A stretch of DNA of 64,000 bases from Umezawaea sp036375055 (GTDB taxonomy: Bacteria; Actinomycetota; Actinomycetes; Mycobacteriales; Pseudonocardiaceae): positions 22,498 through 86,497 of the forward strand of contig NZ_DASUSQ010000135.1 of assembly GCF_036375055.1 (NCBI RefSeq). The letters are read 5' to 3'. A model generated the notes under the pieces. The model did no database searches and was not told the DNA's origin. It saw nothing but the letters and a program-made list of their open reading frames with translations. A program made the position numbers and the translations under genes. Each line of letters opens with the position of its first letter. Position 1 is the first letter of the stretch. Positions 39,771 to 48,975 of the stretch are shown piece after piece.

Positions 39771-41021
39771 ATGACACTCACGACGCTGCGGCCCGGTGCG
39801 ACCCCCATCGCGACGAACACCAAGACCCCCGTCCTGGACGTGGTGGTGCCGGTGTTCAACGAGGAGGTGGACCTCGGACCGTGCGTGCGCAGACTGCACG
39901 CCGACCTGGTCCGGACCTCGCCGTACCCCTTCCGGATCACCATCGCGGACAACGCCAGCACGGACGGGACCGCCGCGGTCGCCGAGGCGCTCGTGGACGA
40001 GCTGCCCGAGGTCGTGGTGGTGCACCTGGAGCAGAAGGGCCGAGGGCGGGCGCTGCACCAGGTGTGGCTCGCGTCCGACGCGCCGGTGCTGGCGTACATG
40101 GACGTCGACCTGTCGACGGACCTGGCCGCGTTGCCGCCGTTGATCGCCCCGCTGATCTCCGGGCACTCCGACATCGCGATCGGCAGCAGGCTGGCCCGCG
40201 GCGCTCGGGTGGTGCGCGGGCCGAAGCGGGAGTTCATCTCGCGGTGCTACAACCTGCTGCTGCGCGGGACGCTGGCGACGCGGTTCTCCGACGCGCAGTG
40301 CGGGTTCAAGGCCATTCGCGCCGACGTCGCCAAGCGGCTCCTGCCGCACGTCGTGGACACCGGCTGGTTCTTCGACACCGAACTGCTGGTGCTGGGCGAA
40401 CGCGCGGGCCTGCGCATCCACGAGGTCCCGGTGGACTGGGTGGACGACCCGGACAGCCGGGTCGACATCGTGTCCACCGCGATGGCCGACCTCAAGGGCG
40501 TGGCCCGGCTGGGGCGGGCGCTGGCGACCGGCGGGCTGCCGATCGCGGAACTCCGCCAGCAGCTCGGCCGTGAGCCGTTGGAGAGCAAGACCCCCGGTGT
40601 GCCGACGGGTCTGCTGCGCCAGCTCGTCCGGTTCGGGGCGATCGGCGTGACCAGCACCCTGGCCTACCTGCTGCTGTTCCTGCTGCTGCGCGGCGGGCTG
40701 GGGGCGCAGGGCGCGAACCTGGTGGCGCTGCTCGTCACCGCCGTCGCGAACACCGCCGCCAACCGCCGCTTCACGTTCGGCGTGCGCGGCCGGCACGGCG
40801 CGGGCCGCCACCAGTTCGAGGGGCTGATCGTGTTCGGTCTCGGGCTGGCGCTGACCAGCGGGTCGCTCGCGCTGCTGCACGGCTCCACCGATCCCGGCCA
40901 GGTCGCCGAGGTCGCCGCCGTCGTCGGCGCCAACCTGGTCGCCACCGTGTTGCGCTTCCTGCTGCTGCGCAACTGGGTGTTCCGCTCCCGTCCCCTTCCG
41001 ACTCCCCTGGAGAACAACTGA
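39771..41021 (+). CDS. Bifunctional GT2 (DPM1-like) glycosyltransferase fused to GtrA domain
   Basis: 416-aa fusion. The N-terminal ~240 residues are a GT2 domain of the dolichol-phosphate-mannose synthase type (VVPVFNEEVDLGPCV, ADNASTDGT, YMDVDLSTD, DAQCGFKAIR); the C-terminal ~130 residues are a four-helix GtrA domain (LVRFGAIGVTSTLAYLLLF, NTAANRRFTFGV). It would make polyprenyl-phosphate sugar and help flip it, supplying the two GT39 enzymes. ATG 39771 is preferred to ATG 39729, which lies within the PhoP-type repeats. Confidence 0.92.
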   Translation: MTLTTLRPGATPIATNTKTPVLDVVVPVFNEEVDLGPCVRRLHADLVRTSPYPFRITIADNASTDGTAAVAEALVDELPEVVVVHLEQKGRGRALHQVWLASDAPVLAYMDVDLSTDLAALPPLIAPLISGHSDIAIGSRLARGARVVRGPKREFISRCYNLLLRGTLATRFSDAQCGFKAIRADVAKRLLPHVVDTGWFFDTELLVLGERAGLRIHEVPVDWVDDPDSRVDIVSTAMADLKGVARLGRALATGGLPIAELRQQLGREPLESKTPGVPTGLLRQLVRFGAIGVTSTLAYLLLFLLLRGGLGAQGANLVALLVTAVANTAANRRFTFGVRGRHGAGRHQFEGLIVFGLGLALTSGSLALLHGSTDPGQVAEVAAVVGANLVATVLRFLLLRNWVFRSRPLPTPLENN

Positions 41022-42853
41022 TGACCACGACGTTGTCGCCGAGCGCGACTACCGTCGCCCCCGTGGTTCCGGCACCCCGGCGCGATCCCCGGTGGGTCAG
41101 GCCCGCGTTCTTCGCACTGCTCGCGGCCACCGCGGTGCTGTTCCTGTGGAACCTGTCGGCTTCGGGCTACGGCAACGGGTTCTACGCCGCCGCGACCCAG
41201 TCCGCCACGCACAGCTGGAAGGCGTGGCTGTTCGGGTCGCTCGACTCCGGCAACGTGCTGACGGTCGACAAGCCACCGGCCTTCCTGTGGGTCAGCGGCC
41301 TGTTCGCACGGGTCTTCGGGTTCTCCGGCTGGACGGTGCTGGCGCCGCAGGCGCTGGAGGGCGTCGCGGCCGTGGGCCTGTTGTACGCCACGGTGAAGCG
41401 CACCTCGGGCCCGGTCGCCGGGCTGTTCGCCGGTGCGGCGCTGGCGTTGACGCCGGTCGCGACGCTGGTGTTCCGGTTCAACCTGCCGGACGCCCTGCTG
41501 GTGCTGCTGATGATCGCCGCCGCGTACTGCGTGGTCCGGTCGCTGGAGAAGGCGAGCCCGCTGTGGATCGCGCTCGCCGGCGCGGCGATCGGGTTCGCGT
41601 TCCTGACGAAGATGGGCCAGGCGCTGCTGGTGCTGCCCGCGCTGGGGCTCGTGCACCTGATCGCCGCCCCGACCGGACTCGGCAGGAGGCTGCTGCACCT
41701 GCTGGGGGCCGCCGCCGCGATGATCGTGTCGGCGGGCTGGTTCATCGTGCTGGTCGAGCTGTGGCCCGCCGACTCGCGGCCCTACATCGGCGGTTCGACC
41801 AACGACAGCCTGTGGGAGCTGGCCGTCGGCTACAACGGTCTCGGCCGGCTGTTCGGCCAGGGCGGAGGAGGAGGCGCCGTCATGACCGGTGGTGCTGGGA
41901 ACACCGGCTTCGGCGGCGCGTCGGGGATCGGCCGGATGTTCGGCGCGAGCTTCGGCAGCGAGGTGTCGTGGCTGCTGCCCGCCGCGCTGATCGGCCTGGT
42001 CGCCGGGCTGTGGTTCACCCGCCGCTCACCGCGCACCAGCCGGACGCGGGCCGCGCTGATCCTGTGGGGCGGCTGGATGGTCGTCACGGCGCTGGTGTTC
42101 AGCTTCATGAGCGGCATCATCCACCCGTACTACAGCGTCGCCCTGGCGCCGGGGATCGTCGGCACGGTCGCGATCTCCGGTCGTGAGCTGTGGCGCGGCC
42201 GGGCCCACACGCCCGTGCGGATCGCGTTGGCGGCGATGGTCGCGGCGACCGGGTTCTGGAGCTTCGCGCTGCTCGACCGGGTGCCGGAGTGGCTGCCGTT
42301 CGTGCGGTGGACCACCGCGGTGGTGACGGTCGTCGTCGCCACGGTGATCGTCCTCGGCGTCACGCGGGCCAGGAAGGCCGTGCTGACCGGTGTGCTGGTG
42401 GCCGGGCTGCTCGGCACCGTCTCGTACTCTGCGGCCACGGCGGCGGCCTCGCACAGCGGCTCCATCCCGGTGTCCGGCCCCGCGGACTACGTCTCCGGTG
42501 GCATGGGTGGCGGTCCGGGCGAGGAGTCGACCGGGAGCGGGCTGACCGAGCTGCTCAAGGGCACGAGCACCCTGTGGGCGGCGGCGACCGTCGGCTCGCA
42601 GAGCGCCGCGAGCCTGGAACTGGCCACCGGCAAGGCCGTGATCGGCATCGGCGGCTGGAGCGGGTCCGACCCGGCGCCGACGCTGGCCGAGTTCCAGCGG
42701 TACGTGGCCGACGGGAAGATCGGGTACTACGTGCCGGGCGGACGCGGCGGGTTCGGCGGCGCGGGCGGCAGCGGCGAGATCGCCACGTGGGTGGAGGCCA
42801 ACTTCACCGCCGTGGAGGTCGACGGGACCACCGTCTACGACCTGGGCGAGTAG
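41021..42853 (+). CDS. GT39 (ArnT/PMT-like) membrane glycosyltransferase, paralogue 2
   Basis: 610-aa GT-C enzyme similar along its length to the 37915 product: same first-loop motif (FGSLDSGNVLTVDKPPAFLWV), same helix pattern and same C-terminal motif (DPAPTLAEFQRYVADGKIGYY). It likely uses the polyprenyl-phosphate sugar from the preceding GT2-GtrA protein. The start shares one base with the upstream stop (TGATG), so it is in the same transcript from the promoter at 39711-39764. Confidence 0.9.
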   Translation: MTTTLSPSATTVAPVVPAPRRDPRWVRPAFFALLAATAVLFLWNLSASGYGNGFYAAATQSATHSWKAWLFGSLDSGNVLTVDKPPAFLWVSGLFARVFGFSGWTVLAPQALEGVAAVGLLYATVKRTSGPVAGLFAGAALALTPVATLVFRFNLPDALLVLLMIAAAYCVVRSLEKASPLWIALAGAAIGFAFLTKMGQALLVLPALGLVHLIAAPTGLGRRLLHLLGAAAAMIVSAGWFIVLVELWPADSRPYIGGSTNDSLWELAVGYNGLGRLFGQGGGGGAVMTGGAGNTGFGGASGIGRMFGASFGSEVSWLLPAALIGLVAGLWFTRRSPRTSRTRAALILWGGWMVVTALVFSFMSGIIHPYYSVALAPGIVGTVAISGRELWRGRAHTPVRIALAAMVAATGFWSFALLDRVPEWLPFVRWTTAVVTVVVATVIVLGVTRARKAVLTGVLVAGLLGTVSYSAATAAASHSGSIPVSGPADYVSGGMGGGPGEESTGSGLTELLKGTSTLWAAATVGSQSAASLELATGKAVIGIGGWSGSDPAPTLAEFQRYVADGKIGYYVPGGRGGFGGAGGSGEIATWVEANFTAVEVDGTTVYDLGE

Positions 42854-42896
42854 TCCACCGGGGCGCGCGCGTGGCCACCGGGCCGCGCGCGCGTCC
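42854..42896. terminator. GC-rich repeat/hairpin between convergent genes
   Basis: Two direct copies of CCACCGGG followed by CGCGCGCG occupy the 43-bp gap between the convergent GT39 and LacI genes; the CG runs are self-complementary. It probably acts as a bidirectional terminator. Confidence 0.45.
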
Positions 42897-43919
42897 TCAC
42901 GTCCGGGGCCGGGCGGTGGACGCGCGCTCGACCAGGTCGACGCCGATCGTGACCGGCTCGCGGGGCTGCTCGCCGCCCTCGATGGAGCCGATCAGCATCC
43001 GCACGGCCGTGGCCGCCTTCTCGCCGATGTCCTGGGCGACCGTCGTCAGCTTCGGCGTGACGTACGCGCACAGGTCCAGGTTGTCGAAGCCGATCACCGA
43101 GAGGTCGTCCGGCACGGTCGCGCCGCTGTCCGCCACCCCCTCCATGATCCCGATCGCGAGGATGTCCGCGGTCGCGAACACGGCGGTGGCGCTCGGGTGC
43201 GCGGCGAGCAGCCGCCGCCCCACCTCCAGGCCGTCGGCGTGCGTGGTGTTGACCGTCTCGATGAGCCCGTCGTCCCAGGTCAGGCCAGCCTCGGCGAACG
43301 CGTGCAGGAACCCCTCGAACCGCTGGTGCACCACGCCGACGTCGGAGAACGCCGGGCCCGCGAACAGGATCCGCCGGTGCCCGAGGCCGATCAGGTGCTC
43401 GGCGGCGAGCCTGGCCCCCGCGAAGTCGTCCGCGCGGACGCCCGTGGTGATCCGGTTCTCGGAGTAGCTGTCGACGGCGAGCACGCGGACGCCGCCGATC
43501 GTGGCCTTGGTGAGCCGGTCCAGCTCCTCGTCCAGGAACCCCAGCAGCACCGCGCCGTCCAGGCTCCACGACTGGAGCGCCTCGGTCACCTCGTCCGGGT
43601 GCGCGATGCCGCGCAGCAGCAGGTGGTAGCCGCGCTTGCGCAGCTCGCGCTCGATCTGGCCCGCGATGGCGACGTTGTGCGGGCTGATCATCATGCTGTC
43701 CTCGTCGGCCGCGGGCACCAGCAGCCCGATCAGCCGGGACGACTTGGCCGCGAGGCTGCGCGCGGACGCGCTGGGCACGTAGCCGCGCTCGGCCACGATC
43801 CGCCGCACGCGCTCGATCGTCTCCGGCGAGACGCGGGCCTTGTTGCCGTTGACGACGTTCGACACGGTCATCATGCTCACGCCCGCCTCGTCGGCGATGT
43901 CCCGCAGGGTGACCCGCAC
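42897..43919 (-). CDS. LacI-family transcriptional regulator
   Basis: 340-aa LacI-type repressor: N-terminal helix-turn-helix (TLRDIADEAGVSMMTVSNVVNG) with hinge (PSASARSLAAKSSRLIGLL), then a periplasmic-binding-protein-like sugar sensor. It is divergent from the GH13/ABC operon and should bind the 22-bp palindrome at 44023-44044, releasing it on binding an alpha-glucan-derived sugar. GTG 43919 has AGGAG eight bases upstream. Confidence 0.94.
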   Translation of the reverse strand: MRVTLRDIADEAGVSMMTVSNVVNGNKARVSPETIERVRRIVAERGYVPSASARSLAAKSSRLIGLLVPAADEDSMMISPHNVAIAGQIERELRKRGYHLLLRGIAHPDEVTEALQSWSLDGAVLLGFLDEELDRLTKATIGGVRVLAVDSYSENRITTGVRADDFAGARLAAEHLIGLGHRRILFAGPAFSDVGVVHQRFEGFLHAFAEAGLTWDDGLIETVNTTHADGLEVGRRLLAAHPSATAVFATADILAIGIMEGVADSGATVPDDLSVIGFDNLDLCAYVTPKLTTVAQDIGEKAATAVRMLIGSIEGGEQPREPVTIGVDLVERASTARPRT

Positions 43920-43988
43920 CTGTCGAACTCCTCTCGTCCGGCATCCCAGGATACGACGCCCCCTCGCGGCGGAGGACCGGTTCCACCG

Positions 43989-44044
43989 TTGACAGGGTGC
44001 CGGGGGTCACATTACCGTCCCTCTAGGTGGAGCGCTAAACCTAG
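43989..44044 (+). promoter_or_regulatory. Promoter and LacI operator of the alpha-glucan operon
   Basis: TTGACA (43989-43994), 18-nt spacer, TACCGT (44013-44018), then a palindrome at 44023-44044: left half CTAGGTGGAGC, right half GCTAAACCTAG, matching in 9 of 11 positions about a central AGC/GCT. The operator covers the transcription start, the classical arrangement for LacI repression. Confidence 0.78.
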
Positions 44045-44101
44045 TCCGCGGATCGAGCGGCCGGAGCGTCCACGGTGACCAGCCGTCCGGGATGGAGCTT
44101 C

Positions 44102-45748
44102 GTGAGCACCAGCACATCGACCTTTGTCCGCAACGATTCCACCGAATCGACCGGGTGGTGGCGCACCGCCGTCATCTACCAGGTGTACCCGCGCAGCTTC
44201 GCCGACGGGAACGGCGACGGCACCGGCGACCTGGCGGGCGTGCGCTCCCGCCTGCCGTACCTGGCCTCCCTCGGCGTGGACGCGATCTGGTTCACGCCCT
44301 GGTACTCCTCACCGCTGGCCGACGGCGGCTACGACGTGGCCGACTACCGGGCGATCGACCCGGCGTTCGGCACGCTGGAGGAGGCCGAGTCGCTGATCGC
44401 CGAGGCGGCGGCGCTGGGCATCCGCACCATCGTCGACATCGTGCCCAACCACGTGTCCGACCAGCACGAGTGGTTCCGCGCCGCGCTCGCCGCGGGGCCC
44501 GGATCCCCCGAGCGGCAGCGGTTCTGGTTCCGCGAGGGCGGTGGACCGGACGGCTCGGAGCCGCCGACGGACTGGGTGTCGAGCTTCTCCGGCGGCACCT
44601 GGACGCGGACGGTGAACGCCGACGGCTCGCCCGGCGAGTGGTACCTGCACCTGTTCGCGCCGCAGCAGCCGGACCTGAACTGGAACCACCCCGACGTGCG
44701 GCGCGAGCACGAGGACGTGCTGCGGTTCTGGTTCGACCGGGGGGCCGCGGGCATCCGGATCGACTCGGCCACCATGCCGGTCAAGGATCCCGAGCTCCCC
44801 GAGCTGGTCGGCGAGCAGCGGCCCGGAGAGCACCCGTTCGTCGACCGCGACGAGCTGCACGACATCTACCGCGGCTGGCGCGCGGTCGCGGACTCCTACG
44901 AGGAGCCGCGGGTGCTGGTCGGCGAGATCTGGCTGGCCGACCAGCACCGGTTCGCCCGCTACCTGCGGCCCGACGAGATGCACACCGCGTTCAACTTCGA
45001 CTTCATGATGCGGCCGTGGGACCCCGATCAGCTCCGGGCCTCGATCCGGTCCACCGTGGAGGCCCACCGGCCGGTCGGCGCGCCGCCGACGTGGACGCTG
45101 TCGAACCACGACGTCACCCGGCCGGTGACCCGCTACGGCCGGGAGGACAGCTCGTTCGGCTTCGCCGCGCGGCGGTTCGGCATCCCGACGGACCTGGCGA
45201 CGGGTCGCCGCCGGGCACGGGCCGCCGCGCTGCTGACCGGCGCGCTGCCCGGTTCGCTCTACCTGTACCAGGGCGACGAACTCGGCCTGCCCGAGGTGGA
45301 GGACCTGCCGCTCGACGCCCTCCAGGACCCGATGCACTTCCGGTCCGACGGCGTCGACCCCGGCCGCGACGGCTGCCGCGTGCCGCTGCCGTGGACCGCC
45401 CACGGTCCGTCGTTCGGGTTCGGCGACGGCGGCTCGTGGCTGCCGCAGCCGACCGGGTGGGGCGAGTACTCGGTGTCGTCGCAAGAGGACGATCCCGACT
45501 CGGTCCTCTCGCTGTACCGCCGGATGCTGGCGATCCGGCGCACCGAACCCGCGCTGCTCGGCGGGTCGTTCGACTGGCTGGGGTCCGACGGAGGGGTCCT
45601 GGCCTTCCGCCGCGGCGGCGACCTCGTGTGCCTGGTGAACCTCGGGCCCGCGACCGCGCTGCCCCCGCACACCTCCGTCCTGCTCGCCAGCGGCGACCTG
45701 GACGGCGACCTCCTGCCCACCGACACAGCCGTCTGGCTGCGTTCCTGA
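44102..45748 (+). CDS. GH13 alpha-glucosidase/oligo-1,6-glucosidase-like enzyme
   Basis: 548-aa cytosolic GH13 enzyme (no signal peptide). Conserved regions are VDIVPNHVS, GIRIDSATM (nucleophile D221), VLVGEIW (acid/base E275) and LSNHDV (D337), plus the early IYQVYPRSFADGNGDGTGDL typical of oligo-1,6-glucosidases and alpha-glucosidases. It should hydrolyse imported malto- or isomalto-type oligosaccharides. GTG 44102 has GGAG just upstream; GTG 44075 would add nine residues. Confidence 0.92.
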   Translation: MSTSTSTFVRNDSTESTGWWRTAVIYQVYPRSFADGNGDGTGDLAGVRSRLPYLASLGVDAIWFTPWYSSPLADGGYDVADYRAIDPAFGTLEEAESLIAEAAALGIRTIVDIVPNHVSDQHEWFRAALAAGPGSPERQRFWFREGGGPDGSEPPTDWVSSFSGGTWTRTVNADGSPGEWYLHLFAPQQPDLNWNHPDVRREHEDVLRFWFDRGAAGIRIDSATMPVKDPELPELVGEQRPGEHPFVDRDELHDIYRGWRAVADSYEEPRVLVGEIWLADQHRFARYLRPDEMHTAFNFDFMMRPWDPDQLRASIRSTVEAHRPVGAPPTWTLSNHDVTRPVTRYGREDSSFGFAARRFGIPTDLATGRRRARAAALLTGALPGSLYLYQGDELGLPEVEDLPLDALQDPMHFRSDGVDPGRDGCRVPLPWTAHGPSFGFGDGGSWLPQPTGWGEYSVSSQEDDPDSVLSLYRRMLAIRRTEPALLGGSFDWLGSDGGVLAFRRGGDLVCLVNLGPATALPPHTSVLLASGDLDGDLLPTDTAVWLRS

Positions 45749-45770
45749 GAGATCCGCCCCTGGAGGGACG

Positions 45771-47117
45771 ATGAAGTCCATCGCTGTTCTGGCGGTCGCC
45801 ACCGCCGTGCTGGCCGCGTGTTCCGGCGGTGGCGCGCGGAGCGCCGACGGGAGGACCGTCGTGACCGTCTCGCTCGACCCCGGCCTCGAACAGGGGGCGG
45901 TCGACGCGTTCAACGCCCGCGTGGCGCGGTTCGAGTCGGCGAACCCCGCGATCGACCTCGTGCCGCGCGAGTACGAGTGGGACGCGACCACGTTCACCAC
46001 GCAGCTCGCCGGTGGAACGCTGCCGGACGTGTTCACCGTGCCCTTCACCGACGGACGCGGCTTGATCGAGCGCGAGCAGATCGCGGACATCAGCGGCGAG
46101 GTAGCCGGGCTGCCGTACGCGGGGAAGTTCAACGAGGAGGTCGCCAAGGCCGGGTCGGCCGACGACGGGAGGATGTGGGCGGTGCCGATCGCCGCCCACG
46201 GCCAGGCGCTGCACTACAACCGGACGCTGTTCACGCAGGCCGGTCTGGACCCGGACGAGCCGCCGACGTCGTGGGAGGGGATCCGGTCGGCCGCCAGGCA
46301 GATCTCGGAGAAGACCGGGCAGGCCGGGTTCGCGATGATGACCAGCGGCAACACCGGCGGCTGGATCGCGACCACGCTGGCCTACGCGTTCGGCGGGCGC
46401 ACGGAGAAGCTGGAGGGCGACACCGCGAAGTCCACCGCGGACAGCGCGGGGATGGTGAAGGCCCTCCAGGCGGTCAAGGCCATGCGGTGGGACGACAACA
46501 GCATGGGCGCGAACTTCCTGTACGAGTGGGGAACCATCAACCAGGACTTCGCGGCGGGCCGGATCGGCATGTACGTCTCCGGCGGCGGCAACTACGGGTC
46601 GCTCAAGGCCCAGAACGCGATGAAGCCGGAGGACTACGGCGTGACGGCTCTGCCGCTGACCGGTGGCCCGGACGCGGGCGTGCTGGGCGGCGGCACGCTC
46701 GCGGCGGTCAGCGCCGGGGCGTCCGACCCGGTCAGGGCGGCGGCCGTGGAGTGGATCGACTTCTACTACCTGGAGAAGCTGACGAACGAGGACGCGGCCG
46801 TGGCCGACGCGAAGACCACCGCGGACTCCGGCCAGGCCGTCGGATCGCCCGAGCTGCCGGTCTTCGACAAGGCCGCGTTCGACGAGCGGATGACGTGGAT
46901 CGCCCAGTACGTCAACGTCCCGGTGGAGCAGATGACGCCGTACACGGACAGGATGTTCGACCAGCCGCTGGTGCCCGAGCCGACCCGCTCCACCCAGCAG
47001 GTGTACGCGCTGCTCGACCCGGTCGTGCAGGCCGTGCTCACCGACCGCGGCGCGGACGTCGGCGCCCTGCTGAGCGGGGTCCAGGTCCAGGCGCAAGCGC
47101 TGCTGGACCGGAGGTGA
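45771..47117 (+). CDS. ABC transporter sugar-binding lipoprotein
   Basis: 448-aa extracellular solute-binding protein of family 1. Signal peptide ends in lipobox LAAC (Cys about residue 17). The body has the type II binding-protein pattern (RFESANPAIDLVPREYEW, GTLPDVFTVPF, HYNRTLFTQAGLDPDEPP). It binds an oligosaccharide released from alpha-glucan outside the cell and passes it to the two permeases that follow. Its stop overlaps the next start by 4 nt. Confidence 0.94.
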   Translation: MKSIAVLAVATAVLAACSGGGARSADGRTVVTVSLDPGLEQGAVDAFNARVARFESANPAIDLVPREYEWDATTFTTQLAGGTLPDVFTVPFTDGRGLIEREQIADISGEVAGLPYAGKFNEEVAKAGSADDGRMWAVPIAAHGQALHYNRTLFTQAGLDPDEPPTSWEGIRSAARQISEKTGQAGFAMMTSGNTGGWIATTLAYAFGGRTEKLEGDTAKSTADSAGMVKALQAVKAMRWDDNSMGANFLYEWGTINQDFAAGRIGMYVSGGGNYGSLKAQNAMKPEDYGVTALPLTGGPDAGVLGGGTLAAVSAGASDPVRAAAVEWIDFYYLEKLTNEDAAVADAKTTADSGQAVGSPELPVFDKAAFDERMTWIAQYVNVPVEQMTPYTDRMFDQPLVPEPTRSTQQVYALLDPVVQAVLTDRGADVGALLSGVQVQAQALLDRR

Positions 47118-48091
47118 CCGCGCCGCCGTCGCTGGACGCGGCACAGCCGGTGGCCGCCGCCGTCCAGCCCGCCGTGCCCGTCCGGCGCCGTCCCCGGCGC
47201 TCGCCGGTCACGTGGGTGCGCGGCGGCGGGCTGGGCCCGGTGGTGTTCCTGCTGCCGATGCTGGTGGTGTTCGGGCTGTTCTCCTGGGCCCCGATCGTGC
47301 AGACGGTCGTGATGAGCGTCCAGGAGACCAACCTGGTCACCGACCCGACGTTCGTGGGACTGGACAACTTCCGGGCCGTGCTGGCCGATCCGCTGCTGTG
47401 GACGGCCGTGCGGAACACCCTGTGGTTCGCGGTGCTGGCCCTGCTGCTGGGCTACCCGGTCCCGCTGGTGGCGGCGGTCCTGATGAGCGAGGTGCGCCGG
47501 TTCAAGGGCCTGTACAGCACGCTGGCGTACCTGCCGGTGGTGATCCCGCCGGTGGTCGCGGTGCTGCTGTGGAAGTTCTTCTACGACGCGAGCCCCGGCG
47601 GCGTGTTCAACACGCTGCTGGGGGCCGTGGGGCTCGGTCCGGTGCCGTGGTTGCAGGACGCGAGCACGGCGATGGTGTCGCTGGTGGTCGAGGCGACGTG
47701 GGCGGCGGCGGGCGGCACGATCATCATCTACCTCGCCGCGCTGACCGGTGTCCCGCCCGAGCAGTACGAGGCCGCCGAGATCGACGGCGCGTCGGTGTGG
47801 GGCAAGGTCTGGCACGTCACCCTGCCCCGGTTGCGCGGGGTCCTGCTGATCACGTTCATCCTCCAGGTCGTCGGCACGGCCCAGGTGTTCCTGGAACCGT
47901 TCCTGTTCACCGGTGGCGGTCCGGCCAACTCCACCACGACGATCCTGCTGCTGATCTACGACTACGCCTTCGCCAACAGCCTCGGCGGCGACTACGGCTC
48001 CGCGACCGCGCTGAGCCTGCTGCTCGCCGTGGTGCTGGGGATCCTGTCGGCGGTCTACTTCCGGCTCACCCGTTCCTGGAGCGCGTCATGA
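47114..48091 (+). CDS. Sugar ABC transporter permease (MalF type)
   Basis: 325-aa permease with six membrane helices and the EAA loop (EQYEAAEIDGASVWGKVWHVTLPRLRG) that contacts the ATPase. GTG 47114 forms a GTGA overlap with the binding-protein gene. The basic/Pro-rich N-terminal tail is cytosolic. No ATPase gene follows in the operon. Confidence 0.94.
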   Translation: MTAPPSLDAAQPVAAAVQPAVPVRRRPRRSPVTWVRGGGLGPVVFLLPMLVVFGLFSWAPIVQTVVMSVQETNLVTDPTFVGLDNFRAVLADPLLWTAVRNTLWFAVLALLLGYPVPLVAAVLMSEVRRFKGLYSTLAYLPVVIPPVVAVLLWKFFYDASPGGVFNTLLGAVGLGPVPWLQDASTAMVSLVVEATWAAAGGTIIIYLAALTGVPPEQYEAAEIDGASVWGKVWHVTLPRLRGVLLITFILQVVGTAQVFLEPFLFTGGGPANSTTTILLLIYDYAFANSLGGDYGSATALSLLLAVVLGILSAVYFRLTRSWSAS

Positions 48092-48951
48092 CCGACCGCG
48101 GAGTGCTCTCCTCCTTCGACTGGGGCAGGCGCCGGGTGCGCGGCACGGCCCGCGCGGTGCACGCCGTCCTGCTGGCGCTGCTGTTCCTCGCGGGCCTCGG
48201 TCCGGTGCTGTGGCTGGCGAAGTCGGCGATCACGCCGACGCAGGACACCCTGCGCGACCCGCTCGCGCTGTGGCCCACCGGGTTCGACTTCGCGAACCTG
48301 GCCACGGCGTGGACGCGGGTGAGGATCGACGAGTACTTCCTCAACACGGTGTGGATCGCGGCGGGCGCGTGGCTGGTGCAGCTGGTGGTCGCGACGACGG
48401 CGGGCTTCGCCCTGTCCGTGCTGCGCCCGCGCTACCGCGGGGTGGTGTCGGGTGTGGTGCTGGCGACGCTGTTCGTGCCGTCGGTGGTGCTGCTGGTGCC
48501 GCTGTACCTGACCGTGGTCGACCTGTCGATGATCAACACTTTCTGGGCGGTGTGGCTGCCCGCGGGGGCGAACGCGTTCAACGTCCTGCTGGTGCGGCGG
48601 TTCTTCGACAACCTGCCCCGCGAGGTCTTCGAGGCCGCGCGCGTCGACGGAGCGGGCCCCTTCCGGCTGTTCTGGTCGATCGTGCTCCCCCTGTCGCGGC
48701 CGATCCTCGGGGTGGTGTCGGTGTTCGCCGTCATCGCCGCGTGGAAGGACTTCCTCTGGCCGATGCTCGTCCTGCCCGACCCGGCCGTCCAGCCGCTGTC
48801 GGTGCGGCTGCCCGCGTTGCAGCGCTTCATCGAGCTCGACGTGTTCCTCGCCGCGCTCGCCATCTCCACGGTGATCCCCGTCGCCCTCTTCCTCGCCTTC
48901 CAGCGCCTCTTCCTCAACGGCGGCGCGCTGTCCGGCGCGGTCAAGGGCTGA
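48088..48951 (+). CDS. Sugar ABC transporter permease (MalG type)
   Basis: 287-aa permease, partner of the preceding protein, with six helices and EAA loop REVFEAARVDGAGPFRLFWSIVLPLSRP. ATG 48088 overlaps the upstream stop by 4 nt. The transporter would need a shared ATPase such as the MsiK-type protein used by Streptomyces sugar importers. Confidence 0.94.
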   Translation: MTDRGVLSSFDWGRRRVRGTARAVHAVLLALLFLAGLGPVLWLAKSAITPTQDTLRDPLALWPTGFDFANLATAWTRVRIDEYFLNTVWIAAGAWLVQLVVATTAGFALSVLRPRYRGVVSGVVLATLFVPSVVLLVPLYLTVVDLSMINTFWAVWLPAGANAFNVLLVRRFFDNLPREVFEAARVDGAGPFRLFWSIVLPLSRPILGVVSVFAVIAAWKDFLWPMLVLPDPAVQPLSVRLPALQRFIELDVFLAALAISTVIPVALFLAFQRLFLNGGALSGAVKG

Positions 48952-48975
48952 GCCCCCAACGGAACGGATGGACTC

